Positions 29,272 to 39,066 of a stretch of 64,000 nt of DNA are shown here, one piece after another (the stretch's first letter is position 1; each line of letters begins with the position of its first letter). A model generated the notes under the pieces. It searched no databases and had not been told where the DNA came from. It saw only the letters and a program-made list of their open reading frames with translations. Origin of the DNA: Thalassospira lucentensis MCCC 1A00383 = DSM 14000. Lineage in GTDB: Bacteria > Pseudomonadota > Alphaproteobacteria > Rhodospirillales > Thalassospiraceae. The stretch is taken from assembly GCF_000421265.1 (NCBI RefSeq), contig NZ_ATWN01000009.1, positions 164,168 to 228,167 of the forward strand, given 5' to 3'. A program made the translations under genes and the position numbers.

Positions 29272-32076
29272 TTGTCCACCAAAGAGACCAATTCCGAGAG
29301 CCGCGATATTTTCCCGGTATCCATCGAACAAGAAATGCGCCGAAGCTATCTCGATTACGCAATGAGCGTGATCGTCAGCCGTGCGCTGCCTGACGTCCGA
29401 GACGGTTTGAAGCCGGTGCACCGACGTATTCTGTACGCCATGCATGAAAACGGTTTTGACTATAACAAGCCATTCCGTAAATCGGCCCGTGTCGTCGGGG
29501 ACGTGATGGGTAAATACCATCCGCACGGCGACAGCGCGATTTACGACGCGATGGTTCGTATGGCGCAAAGCTTCTCCATGCGCCTGCAACTGATCGACGG
29601 GCAGGGCAACTTTGGGTCCATGGATGGCGATAAAGCCGCCGCCATGCGTTACACCGAAGCCCGCATGGCCAAGTCCGCGCACTTCCTGCTCGAAGATATC
29701 GATAAAGACACCATCGATTTCCGCGACAACTATGACGAAACAACCAAGGAACCATCGGTTCTGCCGGCACGTTTTCCCAACATGCTGGTCAATGGTGCGG
29801 GCGGTATTGCGGTTGGTATGGCAACCAACATTCCGCCGCATAACCTTGGTGAAGTTATTGACGGCTGCATGGCCTATGTCGATGACCCGGAAATCACCAT
29901 CGAAGGCCTGATGGAATTCGTCCATGGTCCGGATTTCCCGACTGGCGCGCTTATTCTGGGCCGTTCGGGCATCCATTCTGCATTTAAAACCGGCCGTGGG
30001 TCGGTAATCATGCGGGCCCGCACCCATGTCGAAGAAGTCCGTGCCAACCGCGAAGCCATCATCGTCACCGAAGTTCCCTATCAGGTGAACAAGGCGAGCC
30101 TGATGGAAAAAATCGCTGATCTGGTGCGCGACAAAAAACTCGAAGGCATTTCCGATCTGCGCGATGAGTCTGATCGTTCAGGCGTACGCATGGTGATCGA
30201 ACTTAAACGTGATGCCAATTCCGACGTGGTTCTGAACCAGCTGTTCCGCTTTACCGCGTTGCAGACGTCGTTTGGCGTTAACATGCTGGCCCTGAACCGG
30301 GGCAAGCCGGAACTGATGAACCTGAAGGAAATCATTCAGGCATTCGTCGAATTCCGCGAAGAAGTCATTACGCGTCGGACCATCCACCTTCTTAAAAAGG
30401 CCCGTGATCGTGCCCACGTTGTCGTGGGTCTTGGGATTGCGGTTGCCAATATTGACGAAGTGATCCGACTGATCCGGGCTGCTGCTGATCCGACGATTGC
30501 GCGTGAACAGCTGATGGCGCGTGATTGGGCGGCTGGCGACATTGTGCCGCTGATCGAACTGATTGCTGATCCGCTTCAGGTGGGCTCCACCGATGGTCAG
30601 TATCGCCTGTCCGAAGCACAGGCCCGTGCGATCCTTGAACTTCGCCTGCATCGCCTGACCGGTCTCGAACGCGATAAAATCGCGGCCGAATTGACCGAAT
30701 TGGGTGAGAAAATCAAAGACTTCCTTGATATCCTGGCCTCGCGTGAGCGGAAGCTGACGATCCTCAAGGATGAGCTGACTGAAATGCGCAACGAGTTCGC
30801 CAACGAACGTCGTAGTGAAATTCAGGAAGGCGACTTTGAACATGACATCGAAGATCTGATCGCACGTGAAGACATGGTGGTGACCGTGTCTCATACTGGT
30901 TACATCCAGCGTGTTCCGCTTTCGACCTATCGCGCCCAGCGTCGCGGTGGCAAGGGGCGCTCAGGCATGGCGACCCGCGAAGAAGATTTCGTTTCCAAAT
31001 TGTTTGTTGCCAATACCCATACACCGGTGCTGTTCTTTAGCTCCGAGGGGATGGTATACAAAATGAAAGTCTGGCGTCTGCCACAAGGCACACCGCAATC
31101 GCGCGGTAAGGCCCTTGTGAACATGTTGCCATTGTCTGAGGGCGAATATATCACCACGGTTCTCCCGCTTCCGGATGAGGAAGAATGGCCGAACCTGCAT
31201 GTGATGTTTGCTACTTCGACCGGGAATGTGCGCCGTAACAGTCTTGCCGATTTCGTGAATGTGAAATCGAACGGCAAGATCGCCATGAAACTTGAAGAAG
31301 ATCGTGGCGACAAACTGATTGCGGTTCAGACCTGTACCGATGATGACGACATTTTGCTGACCACCCACAAGGGTAAATGCATTCGTTTCCGTGTGACGGA
31401 CGTGCGCGTGTTTACCGGCCGTAATTCGGTCGGTGTCCGCGGTATCCGTTTGGCAGATGAAGACGAAGTCATCGCGATGTCGGTTCTGTTTGGCAACCAT
31501 GTTTCGATGGAAGAACGCGGTGAATATCTTTCGATCGCAGGTAAACTGCGTCGTGAGGAAATCACGGCTGAAAACCTTCCGCTCGAACTATTGTCCGAAG
31601 AACGCTATCAGGAAATTCTCAACGGCGATCAGATGATCCTGTCTGTGACGGAAAACGGCTATGGCAAGCGGACCTCGGCCTACGAGTACCGTGTAACCGG
31701 TCGTGGCGGTCAGGGCTTTGCCAACATCGAAATGTCTGAACGTAATGGCGACGTTGCCGCGTCCTTCGTAATTGAAGAAGGCGACGAACTGATGATGGTC
31801 ACCAATGGTGGCAAGGTCATCCGTATGCCAACCCATGACATTCGCATGGCCGGTCGTAAGACACAGGGTGTGACACTGTTCCGGACAGCACAGGACGAAG
31901 AAGTCGTTGCTGTTGAACGTTTGTCAAATCTTGGTGGTGATGACGAAATCGAGGGCGAAGAAGGTCTGATCGAAGGTGTCGCAGATGCCGTCGAAATCAC
32001 CGATGACGCCGTGCCGACAAGTGCCGAAGATGCCGGTGATGCACCGGAATCCGATGGTGTGGACAGCGACGATTAA
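29272..32076 (+). CDS. gyrA: DNA gyrase subunit A
   Basis: 934 residues, somewhat longer than E. coli GyrA because of the acidic C-terminal tail (EGEEGLIEG onwards). Start is TTG at 29272 with AGAGG 9 bases upstream. Y127 in AMRYTEARM is the DNA-cleaving tyrosine. The quinolone region [10 protein letters not shown] has S88 and D92, the wild-type residues equivalent to S83 and D87 of E. coli. The GyrA box QRRGGKG in [13 protein letters not shown] marks the wrapping domain and separates it from ParC. Followed by coaD after 11 bp. Confidence 0.97.
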   Translation: MSTKETNSESRDIFPVSIEQEMRRSYLDYAMSVIVSRALPDVRDGLKPVHRRILYAMHENGFDYNKPFRKSARVVGDVMGKYHPHGDSAIYDAMVRMAQSFSMRLQLIDGQGNFGSMDGDKAAAMRYTEARMAKSAHFLLEDIDKDTIDFRDNYDETTKEPSVLPARFPNMLVNGAGGIAVGMATNIPPHNLGEVIDGCMAYVDDPEITIEGLMEFVHGPDFPTGALILGRSGIHSAFKTGRGSVIMRARTHVEEVRANREAIIVTEVPYQVNKASLMEKIADLVRDKKLEGISDLRDESDRSGVRMVIELKRDANSDVVLNQLFRFTALQTSFGVNMLALNRGKPELMNLKEIIQAFVEFREEVITRRTIHLLKKARDRAHVVVGLGIAVANIDEVIRLIRAAADPTIAREQLMARDWAAGDIVPLIELIADPLQVGSTDGQYRLSEAQARAILELRLHRLTGLERDKIAAELTELGEKIKDFLDILASRERKLTILKDELTEMRNEFANERRSEIQEGDFEHDIEDLIAREDMVVTVSHTGYIQRVPLSTYRAQRRGGKGRSGMATREEDFVSKLFVANTHTPVLFFSSEGMVYKMKVWRLPQGTPQSRGKALVNMLPLSEGEYITTVLPLPDEEEWPNLHVMFATSTGNVRRNSLADFVNVKSNGKIAMKLEEDRGDKLIAVQTCTDDDDILLTTHKGKCIRFRVTDVRVFTGRNSVGVRGIRLADEDEVIAMSVLFGNHVSMEERGEYLSIAGKLRREEITAENLPLELLSEERYQEILNGDQMILSVTENGYGKRTSAYEYRVTGRGGQGFANIEMSERNGDVAASFVIEEGDELMMVTNGGKVIRMPTHDIRMAGRKTQGVTLFRTAQDEEVVAVERLSNLGGDDEIEGEEGLIEGVADAVEITDDAVPTSAEDAGDAPESDGVDSDD

Positions 32077-32087
32077 GTGGAAGTTCG

Positions 32088-32615
32088 ATGACTGAAATGT
32101 CTGCTACCGCCTCACGTATAGGGATTTATCCGGGCACCTTTGACCCGGTTACCCAGGGGCATATGGATATTATTCGTCGTGCGACCCGAATTGTGGACAA
32201 GCTTATTGTCGGCGTTGCGATCAACGCCGGCAAAGGTCCCATGTTCGGTGTCGACGAACGCTGCACATTGGTTGAAGAGGCTCTTAAGGCTGCGGGTGGC
32301 GAGGTTGCTGCCCGTACCTCGGTAAAGCCATTTTCTTCGCTTTTGATGCAGTTTGCTCAGGAAAACGGATCAAGCACGATCCTCCGTGGACTTCGGGCTG
32401 TTTCTGACTTTGAATATGAATTCCAGATGGCCGGGATGAATGCCCGGCTGTCCCCGGAAGTTGAAACCGTCTTTTTGATGGCTTCTGAAAAGCAGCAGTT
32501 TGTTTCTTCGCGCTTTGTGAAGGAAATTGCCCGTTTGGGGGGCGACGTTACTGAATTCGTCCCCACCAATGTGCTCAATCGCCTGCATCAGAAGCTGGCA
32601 GAGGAAAAGGAATAA
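32088..32615 (+). CDS. coaD: phosphopantetheine adenylyltransferase
   Basis: Fourth step of coenzyme A synthesis: 4'-phosphopantetheine plus ATP to dephospho-CoA. 175 residues. The nucleotidyltransferase start IGIYPGTFDPVTQGHMDII contains the HxGH-like TQGH motif; LRGLRAVSDFEYEFQMAGMN and SSRFVKEIARLGGDV are family blocks. GGAAG lies before ATG 32088; ATG 32097 is a possible alternative. It sits between gyrA and a cyclophilin gene with very short gaps, so the three probably form an operon. Confidence 0.96.
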   Translation: MTEMSATASRIGIYPGTFDPVTQGHMDIIRRATRIVDKLIVGVAINAGKGPMFGVDERCTLVEEALKAAGGEVAARTSVKPFSSLLMQFAQENGSSTILRGLRAVSDFEYEFQMAGMNARLSPEVETVFLMASEKQQFVSSRFVKEIARLGGDVTEFVPTNVLNRLHQKLAEEKE

Positions 32616-32623
32616 CGCAGGCC

Positions 32624-33181
32624 ATGCGTCTTATTCGTATTTTATCACTATTTGTACTCGCACTAGGAATTGTAACCATGTCCAACGCAAACGACGCCGG
32701 TGCGCAGGACCTGGAAAACACGCTTTATCTTGATCTGAAAGATGGCCGCGTTGTAATCCAGCTTCGCCCCGACCTTGCGCCCAATCATGTGGCCCGTATT
32801 AAGGAACTGACCCGCGAGGGGTTCTATGATGGACTGGTGTTCCATCGTGTGATCGAAGGGTTCATGGCCCAGACCGGTGATCCCGATGGAAACGGCACCG
32901 GGGGCTCCGGCCAGAAACTCGACGCCGAGTTCTCCAAGGGGCACCACAGTCGCGGCACTGTTTCCATGGCCCGTTCGGCCAATCCGGACAGTGCAGACTC
33001 ACAGTTCTTCATCTGCTTTACCGATGCACCACACCTTGATGGGCAATACACCATCTGGGGGCAGGTGACCGAGGGCATGGAATATGTCGATATGATCAAG
33101 AAAGGTGCGCCTTGGGCTAATGGCTCGGTCGCTGATCCTGATCAGATTATCAAAATGCAGGTTGCAGCCGACGCCAGCTAA
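32624..33181 (+). CDS. periplasmic cyclophilin-type peptidyl-prolyl isomerase
   Basis: 185 residues: signal peptide (MRLIRILSLFVLALGIVTM, cleavage about GAQ) and a cyclophilin domain with FHRVIEGFMAQTGDP, SMARSANPDSADSQFFICF and HLDGQYTIWGQVTEGME. These include the catalytic arginine and the cyclosporin-site phenylalanines. It would assist folding of exported proteins. Starts 8 bp after coaD. Confidence 0.92.
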   Translation: MRLIRILSLFVLALGIVTMSNANDAGAQDLENTLYLDLKDGRVVIQLRPDLAPNHVARIKELTREGFYDGLVFHRVIEGFMAQTGDPDGNGTGGSGQKLDAEFSKGHHSRGTVSMARSANPDSADSQFFICFTDAPHLDGQYTIWGQVTEGMEYVDMIKKGAPWANGSVADPDQIIKMQVAADAS

Positions 33182-33205
33182 GCGCGCGACCCGATCAATT
33201 ACAAC

Positions 33206-33235
33206 CGAAAGCCGTCCCTTTGTGGGGCGGCTTTC
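33206..33235 (+). terminator. terminator of gyrA-coaD-ppi operon
   Basis: CGAAAGCCG and CGGCTTTCG form a strong stem with TCCC/GGGG extending it; the T run after it is short. Confidence 0.75.
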
Positions 33236-33286
33236 GCGTTTTAGGGCCTGAAAGCATAAAAAGCGGGAAAATATGGAAAACAGGTG

Positions 33287-33315
33287 TTGACCAGCGCCGC
33301 CTGTGCCATTAAAAC
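33287..33315 (+). promoter_or_regulatory. promoter of first tRNA-Lys
   Basis: TTGACC, 17 bases, TAAAAC. The same elements at the same spacing are found before the second copy. Confidence 0.75.
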
Positions 33316-33333
33316 GCGCTTCACCAACACGAC

Positions 33334-33409
33334 GGGCCCGTAGCTCAGTTGGTAGAGCAACTGACTTTTAATCAGTTGGCCACAGGTTCGAATCCTGTCG
33401 GGCTCACCA
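33334..33409 (+). tRNA. tRNA-Lys (TTT anticodon), copy 1
   Basis: Acceptor GGGCCCG pairs with CGGGCTC; D-loop GCTCAGTTGGTAGAGC; anticodon stem ACTGA/TCAGT around loop CTTTTAA with anticodon TTT; T-loop GGTTCGAATCC; encoded CCA at 33407-33409. Confidence 0.97.
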
Positions 33410-33411
33410 AA

Positions 33412-33446
33412 AAACCTCTGAAACCTTTTCGGTTTCGGAGGTTTTT
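33412..33446 (+). terminator. terminator of first tRNA-Lys
   Basis: AAACCTCTGAAACC and GGTTTCGGAGGTTT pair over 14 positions with one G-U, followed by T-rich sequence. The 175 bp from here to the next promoter show no gene. Confidence 0.9.
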
Positions 33447-33621
33447 TCTTTTCTGAAACTTTTCAATCCTGCCGGGGCCAAGCACCTGTTTACCTTACGG
33501 TTTAAGCAGGCGTTTGAAATGTCATTTTGGGGCTGTTTTTTTTGATGGAAAAAAACGCTCGGTTTTCGGAGCTTTTCCGCACCCAGAATGGCAGGCATGC
33601 AATTTCCTGCAAAAAGGGGGG

Positions 33622-33650
33622 TTGACCGATGACGCCAGTCCCATTAAAAC
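33622..33650 (+). promoter_or_regulatory. promoter of second tRNA-Lys
   Basis: TTGACC, 17 bases, TAAAAC, with CCATTAAAACG and CTCACCAAC also shared with the first copy, showing that the promoter was duplicated with the gene. Confidence 0.75.
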
Positions 33651-33668
33651 GCCGCTCACCAACGTTGA

Positions 33669-33744
33669 GGGCCCGTAGCTCAGTTGGTAGAGCAACTGAC
33701 TTTTAATCAGTTGGCCACAGGTTCGAATCCTGTCGGGCTCACCA
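33669..33744 (+). tRNA. tRNA-Lys (TTT anticodon), copy 2
   Basis: Identical over all 76 bases to the copy at 33334-33409, including encoded CCA. Start-to-start distance 335 bp. Confidence 0.97.
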
Positions 33745-33748
33745 TTTC

Positions 33749-33781
33749 AAAACCCCTGGAACCAAACGTTCCGGGGGTTTT
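33749..33781 (+). terminator. terminator of second tRNA-Lys
   Basis: AAACCCCTGGAAC and GTTCCGGGGGTTTT form the stem. The sequence differs from the first copy's terminator, so that part was not duplicated or has diverged. Confidence 0.88.
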
Positions 33782-33937
33782 GCTTATTCGGGATTTGGCC
33801 CGCTTTATTTCCACGTCTTTGGTTCTGCTTGTTTTGTTTGTACCGGCAATTGGCCGCGCACGAGGTGCGACGCTGATATGCACGAAAAAGCTGCAAAACT
33901 GTTCTGTTGCGATTGCATCGCAATTCTATTTCATGTA

Positions 33938-33956
33938 AATAATGCAAATCATTTTC
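33938..33956 (+). promoter_or_regulatory. Fur box upstream of exbB
   Basis: AATAATGCAAATCATTTTC matches 15 of 19 positions of GATAATGATAATCATTATC by my count. It lies 57 bases before the exbB start, in the promoter region of a TonB-system operon, as expected for iron repression. Confidence 0.7.
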
Positions 33957-34012
33957 ACCCGCACCGGAGCAGGGTCTCCGGTGATGATCACATATTTGAT
34001 CGGAATAGACAC

Positions 34013-34900
34013 ATGCCTGAACCCGTAAATCCGCAGGTCACATCCGGTGATGCACAAGGCTCCCCGCAAAGCGCGCTGCAAAACCCGCCGGCGGCGACCG
34101 CCGATGTACCCGCGACCGGAACTCTTGCTGCGGACGGAACCGTATTGGTCGACCCAAGTACTGGGCTGCCGGTCGACACCACAGCAACGACCCAGACAAG
34201 CTTTCTTGGCGATGGTTTGATGGGGCTGCCGGTGATTGAGCAAGTGGACCGTGCGGGTGTTGTCGGCTGGGTTCTGGCGGCCATGGCCCTGATCGGGTTG
34301 GTGGTGTTCTTTTACAAGCTTGTCGGGTTCCTGCGCCGTGGTGTGTTTGCAGACGGTTTCGTTTCTGATGTTGAACGCCACCTGATCAATGGTGATGAGG
34401 CCAAAGCCGCCGAACTGATGGCGCGCCGCCGTCATCCTGCGGCACGTATCGGGCTTTCGGGCATGAGCCTTTCGGTTGCGTCCCCGTCCGAGCGTGAAGC
34501 GGCATCTGATTTGATTGCTGCCCGCGCACGCAAAGAGGTGGACGGCCTTAGTGGTGGTTTGCGCATCATGTCGACCGTTGCGGTCCTAAGTCCGCTGCTT
34601 GGGCTTCTGGGGACGGTGATGGGCATGATCGACGCCTTCCAGAAAATGGAAGGGGCGGGTAGCCGCATTGATCCGTCTATATTGTCTGGCGGTATTTGGT
34701 TGGCACTTTTGACCACGGCAATCGGTTTGGTCGTGGCGATCCCGGCAACGGCGTTCCATATGTGGATGCAGGGCGTTATCAGCCGTACAGCAGCCGTTAT
34801 GGAAGATGTCTGTACCATCGTGGTCAATCGCAACGAATTGTCGCACAAGGCACACGCACCGGCTTCCAACGTCGCAGAGTTGCGTCACGCAGCTGAATAG
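34013..34900 (+). CDS. exbB: TonB-system energizer ExbB (MotA/TolQ/ExbB family)
   Basis: About 295 residues from ATG 34013 (GGAA upstream). An unusual proline/alanine/threonine-rich N-terminal stretch of about 70 residues precedes the first membrane helix (VGWVLAAMALIGLVVFFYKL). The ExbB core follows with LRIMSTVAVLSPLLGLLGTVMGMIDAF and GGIWLALLTTAIGLVVAIPATAFH, the two helices that line the proton channel. It assembles as a pentamer around ExbD and powers TonB. First gene of exbB-exbD-exbD2-tonB. Confidence 0.92.
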   Translation: MPEPVNPQVTSGDAQGSPQSALQNPPAATADVPATGTLAADGTVLVDPSTGLPVDTTATTQTSFLGDGLMGLPVIEQVDRAGVVGWVLAAMALIGLVVFFYKLVGFLRRGVFADGFVSDVERHLINGDEAKAAELMARRRHPAARIGLSGMSLSVASPSEREAASDLIAARARKEVDGLSGGLRIMSTVAVLSPLLGLLGTVMGMIDAFQKMEGAGSRIDPSILSGGIWLALLTTAIGLVVAIPATAFHMWMQGVISRTAAVMEDVCTIVVNRNELSHKAHAPASNVAELRHAAE

Positions 34901-34923
34901 AAACACATCCTGGAATACGCCCA

Positions 34924-35313
34924 ATGCAATTGCGTGAACGTAATCGCGGTTCTTCGCCGATGATCGGTCTGACGCCGCTGATTGATGTCGTCTTCATCCT
35001 GCTGATTTTTTTCATGCTGGCCTCAAGCTTCCTTGACTGGAAGGGCTTTGAGATGTCGGTGGCAATTACGGACGGGAAATCGACCAGTCAAAGCGATGTC
35101 CGCCCCGTGACCATCAATGTTGATGCAAACGGCAAGCTATCTCTTAATGGCGAAGCTGTGTCGCTGAGTGCGCTGGCACCGATGCTGGTGCGGGATCACA
35201 CCAACGCGCCGGTGCGCTTGCGCCCCATCAACGGGGCAAACTTGCAACATCTTGTCGAAGTGATGGATGCGCTGGGCCGGGGTGGCGTTACTGATGTGGA
35301 TCTTGTCGAATGA
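34924..35313 (+). CDS. exbD: ExbD, proton-channel partner of ExbB
   Basis: 129 residues: short cytoplasmic N-terminus, one membrane helix (LIDVVFILLIFFMLASSF) and a periplasmic domain. D21 in TPLIDVV is the conserved aspartate that carries protons in the family. Its stop overlaps the start of the next gene in ATGA (35310-35313), indicating translational coupling. Confidence 0.93.
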   Translation: MQLRERNRGSSPMIGLTPLIDVVFILLIFFMLASSFLDWKGFEMSVAITDGKSTSQSDVRPVTINVDANGKLSLNGEAVSLSALAPMLVRDHTNAPVRLRPINGANLQHLVEVMDALGRGGVTDVDLVE

Positions 35314-35717
35314 AGCGCCGTATTCAGATTGCCGATGACAGTCCGGTTCAGGAACCGATGCTGCCACTGATCAACATCGTGTTCCTGCTGCTGATTTTCT
35401 TCATGATTGCAGGCAGCCTGCAAAAGCTAGGGCCCTTTGACGTCAATCCACCAGCAAGCCAGACGGCCGAAAGCCAGCCCGAAGACACCATCGTTCTATG
35501 GTTTGGCAAGGCGGGCGAGGTCGGCATTGATGATCACAAAGGCACGCTTGAAAACCTGTCGTCCTTCTTGCCTGTTGATTATATCGGTCGTCCTGTGGAA
35601 ATCCGCGCTGATCGTGAAACAGATGGCGTAAAGGTCGTCGCATTGCTTAAGCGGTTACAGGAACTTGGCATCGATAAAGTGCAGTTGATGACCGCGATGG
35701 AAGCCGAACAGGAATGA
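35310..35717 (+). CDS. second ExbD-like protein with Asn at the proton-site
   Basis: 135 residues with the ExbD layout: N-terminal arm, one membrane helix ([18 protein letters not shown]) and a periplasmic domain. At the position of the essential aspartate it has N22 (PLINIVF instead of PLIDVVF). ExbD sits as a dimer inside the ExbB pentamer, so this subunit could form a heterodimer with the normal ExbD encoded just before. It overlaps exbD by 4 bp and is 1 base from tonB. Confidence 0.9.
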   Translation: MKRRIQIADDSPVQEPMLPLINIVFLLLIFFMIAGSLQKLGPFDVNPPASQTAESQPEDTIVLWFGKAGEVGIDDHKGTLENLSSFLPVDYIGRPVEIRADRETDGVKVVALLKRLQELGIDKVQLMTAMEAEQE

Positions 35718-35718
35718 T

Positions 35719-36684
35719 ATGTCAAAACGCGTAGATTTCCTGATTGCAACCGGGCTGACCGGGCTTGTTCTTGCCGGGGGTGTCGTCTTGGCGATGCCCG
35801 ATCCGCAGCCGTCTGGCTGGGGCGGGGCGGGGTCTGTTCAAAGTATCAGCATCTCGCTTGGTGCCGGGCAGGCAACAACCGGTGAAACCGAAACCGATCA
35901 GCAGGCCGCAGATTCCGTCGAAAGCCGTATGGCCGAAGAACCGGTTGAAGAGGTCGAGCCGGAACCAGAACCGGAACCAGAGCCCGAACCGGTGGTCGAG
36001 CCGGAGCCGGAATCAGAACCCGTCGCAGAACCTGAGCCAATTGCCGAACCAGAACCGGTCGTCGAAGAAGTCGTCGAACCTGAACCAGTGCCAGAACCGG
36101 AACCCGAACCTGAAATCGTTGAGCCGGTCCCGGAACCCGAACCAGAGCCGATCGTGGTTCAAAAACTTGCCGATGTGCTGCCGGTCCAGATGAAGCCAAA
36201 GCCGCCGGTGAAAAAGGTGGAAGCCCCCAAACCGGTCAAAAAGGTCGAGACCCCGAAACCGCAAAAGGCACCGGCACCAACACCACCCGCCGGGGCAACC
36301 AATTCCAGCCACTCCGAAGGGACGGTTGGCGAGGTTGCGCAAAGCCAGGCTGCCAGTTCATCAAGCGGCAGTGGTGGTGGGGCCGCTAGCCGGGCCGCCA
36401 TGGTTGATTACAAATCGTCGGTCGTTCAGATGCTCAACCGCTACCGCGAGTATCCCGAACGGGCAAAGCGCCGCCGGATCGAAGGCCAGAACAGCATCCG
36501 TGTTGTGATCGCCAAGGATGGATCGATTGAAGTGTTCGAGATGATTTCAGGCAGCGGATCAAAACTGCTGGATCGGGAAACCCAACGCATGATCGAACGC
36601 GTCAAACAGTTCCCCCCCTTTCCCGAGCACATGATCGAGGAACGGATCACGCTGACGATCCCTGTGATCTACAACATTCGTTAA
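35719..36684 (+). CDS. tonB: TonB energy-transducing protein
   Basis: 321 residues, longer than E. coli TonB (about 240) because of a large linker. One N-terminal membrane helix ([20 protein letters not shown]), then about 75 residues of alternating Glu-Pro/Val, then a Lys-Pro stretch, a Ser/Gly spacer and the C-terminal TonB domain ([20 protein letters not shown] ... [12 protein letters not shown]). It spans the periplasm and opens TonB-dependent receptors; none is encoded in the window. Last gene of the operon; terminator at 36764. Confidence 0.93.
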   Translation: MSKRVDFLIATGLTGLVLAGGVVLAMPDPQPSGWGGAGSVQSISISLGAGQATTGETETDQQAADSVESRMAEEPVEEVEPEPEPEPEPEPVVEPEPESEPVAEPEPIAEPEPVVEEVVEPEPVPEPEPEPEIVEPVPEPEPEPIVVQKLADVLPVQMKPKPPVKKVEAPKPVKKVETPKPQKAPAPTPPAGATNSSHSEGTVGEVAQSQAASSSSGSGGGAASRAAMVDYKSSVVQMLNRYREYPERAKRRRIEGQNSIRVVIAKDGSIEVFEMISGSGSKLLDRETQRMIERVKQFPPFPEHMIEERITLTIPVIYNIR

Positions 36685-36763
36685 TGCGATAAATACCCTA
36701 TGGCCCCTTGATCGGGGCGACAGGTCTACGTCTAACACTAACACCTGCACGGTAAAACGACGT

Positions 36764-36797
36764 CAGGCGCAAGGAGGACGTTCCTTGCGCCTGTTTT
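36764..36797. terminator. terminator between tonB and chemoreceptor
   Basis: CAGGCGCAAGGA and TCCTTGCGCCTG form a perfect 12-bp stem with a GGACGT-type loop, followed by TTTT on the plus strand. Confidence 0.88.
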
Positions 36798-36823
36798 GGG
36801 CTGGTGGTGGGTTTGGGCCGTGC

Positions 36824-38149
36824 TTAGTCGTTAGATGTCAGACGTTTGACAAAGGCATCAACATCAGCCCGCAACTGTTCAGAATTGCGTTGAAGTGTTT
36901 TCGAGACTTCGGACACCTCTGCTGCGACCGAACTGGTTCTGCTGGCCGTCCCGTTGACGGTTTCAAGGCTGGTATTGACATCCCGATTGGCCGAGGAAAC
37001 TGTATTGATGTTGCCACTGATTTCGGTGGTGGCGGCGGCTTGTTGTTCAACGGCGGCCGAAATAGCGGTTACTGCATCAACAATCGCACCGATTTGACCC
37101 GCGACTTCACGGATCGCCGTCACAGCCGCACCGGTGCTTGCCTGAACAGAATCAATTTGTTCGGTGATATCGCCTGTTGCCTTGGCGGTTTGATTGGCAA
37201 GATTCTTGACCTCGCTTGCGACCACGGCAAAGCCTTTGCCGGCTTCACCCGCGCGGGCAGCCTCAATCGTCGCATTTAAGGCCAGAAGGTTGGTCTGACT
37301 GGCAATTTTATCGATCAGATCAACAACAGTACCAATTTGATCTGCTGCGGTATTAAGGGTTTCGATCGTATCGGACGTCGATTTGACCGATGCTTCCACC
37401 TCGTTTGAGATGGTCGATGCGCGTGAAATCTGACTGGATATTTCACGGATGGAGCTATCAAGTTCTTCTGCCGCCCCGGCAACGGTCGTGGCATTATCAG
37501 CCGATATTTCCGCGGCACCGCGTGCCTTTTCAACTTCGGACTGGGTTTCATTCATGCTGGCAAGAAGCGTGTTTGACGCATGCGACATTTCGTCAGCAGA
37601 TGTCGCAACCGCGGAAACGACGGTGCCAATGGTTGTTTCAAACTCGGTCGACATGTCATGAAGTTTGCGGTTGTAGGTATTCTGAGTTTCCTCGTAATAG
37701 ACGGTGATGGCCATTTCCACATCAACCAGCAAGGCATTGGTCGCCGCAACCACCATCACGGATACATCTGCATCCTTGCGGAAATGCTTCAACAGCAGGG
37801 AGGTAATTTCACCAAGCATGAAATTATAGGCCGAGACATAGGACTCAGGCGTCAGACCAATGCGTTCATGGGCTTTGCCAATACGCCGGACATCTTCATA
37901 GAACGAATCATCAAATGTGCCCTCAAACAGCTTTCCCCAATGTTTGCGCTGCGCATTCTTTAAGCTGTCGATGTTCGATGGGTCTCCAATGATCTTGGCC
38001 AGGTCCGGGCGTCCCATGACCTTTTGGTAAAACACATCCAGAATTGGCGCGATGTTCTTATCAATGACCGGCCACGCTTTTTTAAGCAATTTGGCCTTTG
38101 TGTCGTTGAAATCAATAAATTCAAGGCGACGTCGAATTTCCGGATGCAT
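36824..38149 (-). CDS. globin-coupled methyl-accepting chemotaxis protein (HemAT-like)
   Basis: 441 residues, no membrane helices. Residues ~1-165 form a protoglobin sensor; H94 in KAHERIGLT is the expected proximal haem ligand, and [20 protein letters not shown] and [20 protein letters not shown] are globin helices. Residues ~170-435 are a chemoreceptor signalling coil, with the canonical tip [20 protein letters not shown] and [15 protein letters not shown]. It should sense oxygen in the cytoplasm and signal to CheA/CheW for aerotaxis. GGGGGA precedes the ATG. Monocistronic. Confidence 0.92.
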   Translation of the reverse strand: MHPEIRRRLEFIDFNDTKAKLLKKAWPVIDKNIAPILDVFYQKVMGRPDLAKIIGDPSNIDSLKNAQRKHWGKLFEGTFDDSFYEDVRRIGKAHERIGLTPESYVSAYNFMLGEITSLLLKHFRKDADVSVMVVAATNALLVDVEMAITVYYEETQNTYNRKLHDMSTEFETTIGTVVSAVATSADEMSHASNTLLASMNETQSEVEKARGAAEISADNATTVAGAAEELDSSIREISSQISRASTISNEVEASVKSTSDTIETLNTAADQIGTVVDLIDKIASQTNLLALNATIEAARAGEAGKGFAVVASEVKNLANQTAKATGDITEQIDSVQASTGAAVTAIREVAGQIGAIVDAVTAISAAVEQQAAATTEISGNINTVSSANRDVNTSLETVNGTASRTSSVAAEVSEVSKTLQRNSEQLRADVDAFVKRLTSND

Positions 38150-38390
38150 GTATTGTCCCCCAAGGCGCTAAAATGCGCTCTATGTGATTGGATATCCCTC
38201 TGTAATTCTAGGTTGGGTACTGAGCTCCATTGTGAACTATGCGTTGGTATGGTTTCTCGCCTTCCGTTAGAATAGTTTTACCTTTGCTAGGCGTTTTAAA
38301 CGTAAAAACGGGCTGAAATTTTTCCCAAAACCCGACCTGCCGCGTCGTGTGTCTGATGGTTTCATTCACATAGATCGCAAAGGTGCGAAC

Positions 38391-38909
38391 ATGCCAATTA
38401 ATCCCGATCAATTACGTACCCTCGTTGTCCGGCCGGTTCTTGCCGCGCTGGATTTGTCTGCTCCGGATGTGGCTGAAAATTTGATCATGGGGACTGCTGC
38501 CCATGAAAGTCATCTGGGCGATTTCATCAAGCAAGTCGGCGGCGGCCCGGCCATGGGCATTTATCAGATGGAGCCCGCCACGCTAAATGATTGCTATGAA
38601 AACTATCTCGATTATTCCAGCCGGGCGGCGTTAAAGGCAAAGGTCGATGCGTATCTTGCCGTCAGTCCGGCTGTGGCGTCCTCAACCGGTTCGGGTGATC
38701 AACCGGATAAGGCGAGCCAGCTTGCGACCAATCTGGCCTATGCAACGGCGATGTGTCGTATTCGCTATTACCGCGCCCCCGCAGCAATGCCGTCTGATCC
38801 AAACGATATCAATGCACTCGCGGCTTATTGGAAGCAGTATTACAACACACCGCTTGGTGCCGGAACGCCCGAACAGTTCGTTGCCGACTATCAACGCTAT
38901 ATCGGGTAG
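38391..38909 (+). CDS. lysozyme/transglycosylase-like protein, phage-type
   Basis: 172 residues from ATG 38391 (AAGGTG upstream). The core GTAAHESHLGDFIKQVGGGP followed by MGIYQMEPATLNDCYENYL resembles the SLT-type lysozyme fold, with the glutamate of HESH as probable catalytic acid. Similar proteins occur in phages and in bacterial genomes as lone endolysin-like genes. No signal peptide, so export would need a holin or other route. No other phage gene is nearby. Family call moderate. Confidence 0.68.
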   Translation: MPINPDQLRTLVVRPVLAALDLSAPDVAENLIMGTAAHESHLGDFIKQVGGGPAMGIYQMEPATLNDCYENYLDYSSRAALKAKVDAYLAVSPAVASSTGSGDQPDKASQLATNLAYATAMCRIRYYRAPAAMPSDPNDINALAAYWKQYYNTPLGAGTPEQFVADYQRYIG

Positions 38910-39066
38910 GGGGCCTAAGCCCTGCTTTCCGTAACGTCGATGAAAAAATAATTCACCGATTTTGCAAAAATAGTGGAAACCCACGTCTGTTTTAGCCAAA
39001 ATCCCCCAACGAACGTCGGTGGTCGCGCAAAAAACCACCAAATTATAAGAATTTAAGGGGATTCCA

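Noticed and set aside
29263..30027. 254-codon open frame opposite gyrA
   Set aside because: Antisense of the most conserved part of gyrA; no independent evidence.
35940..36170. Repetitive DNA in tonB that could look like a tandem repeat or CRISPR-like array
   Set aside because: It is the coding sequence of a Glu-Pro linker with varied codons; there are no constant repeats with unique spacers.
34013..36684. tolQ-tolR-tolA cluster instead of exbB-exbD-tonB
   Set aside because: The last gene has a TonB C-terminal domain and Pro-rich linker, a Fur box precedes the operon, and tolB/pal are absent.
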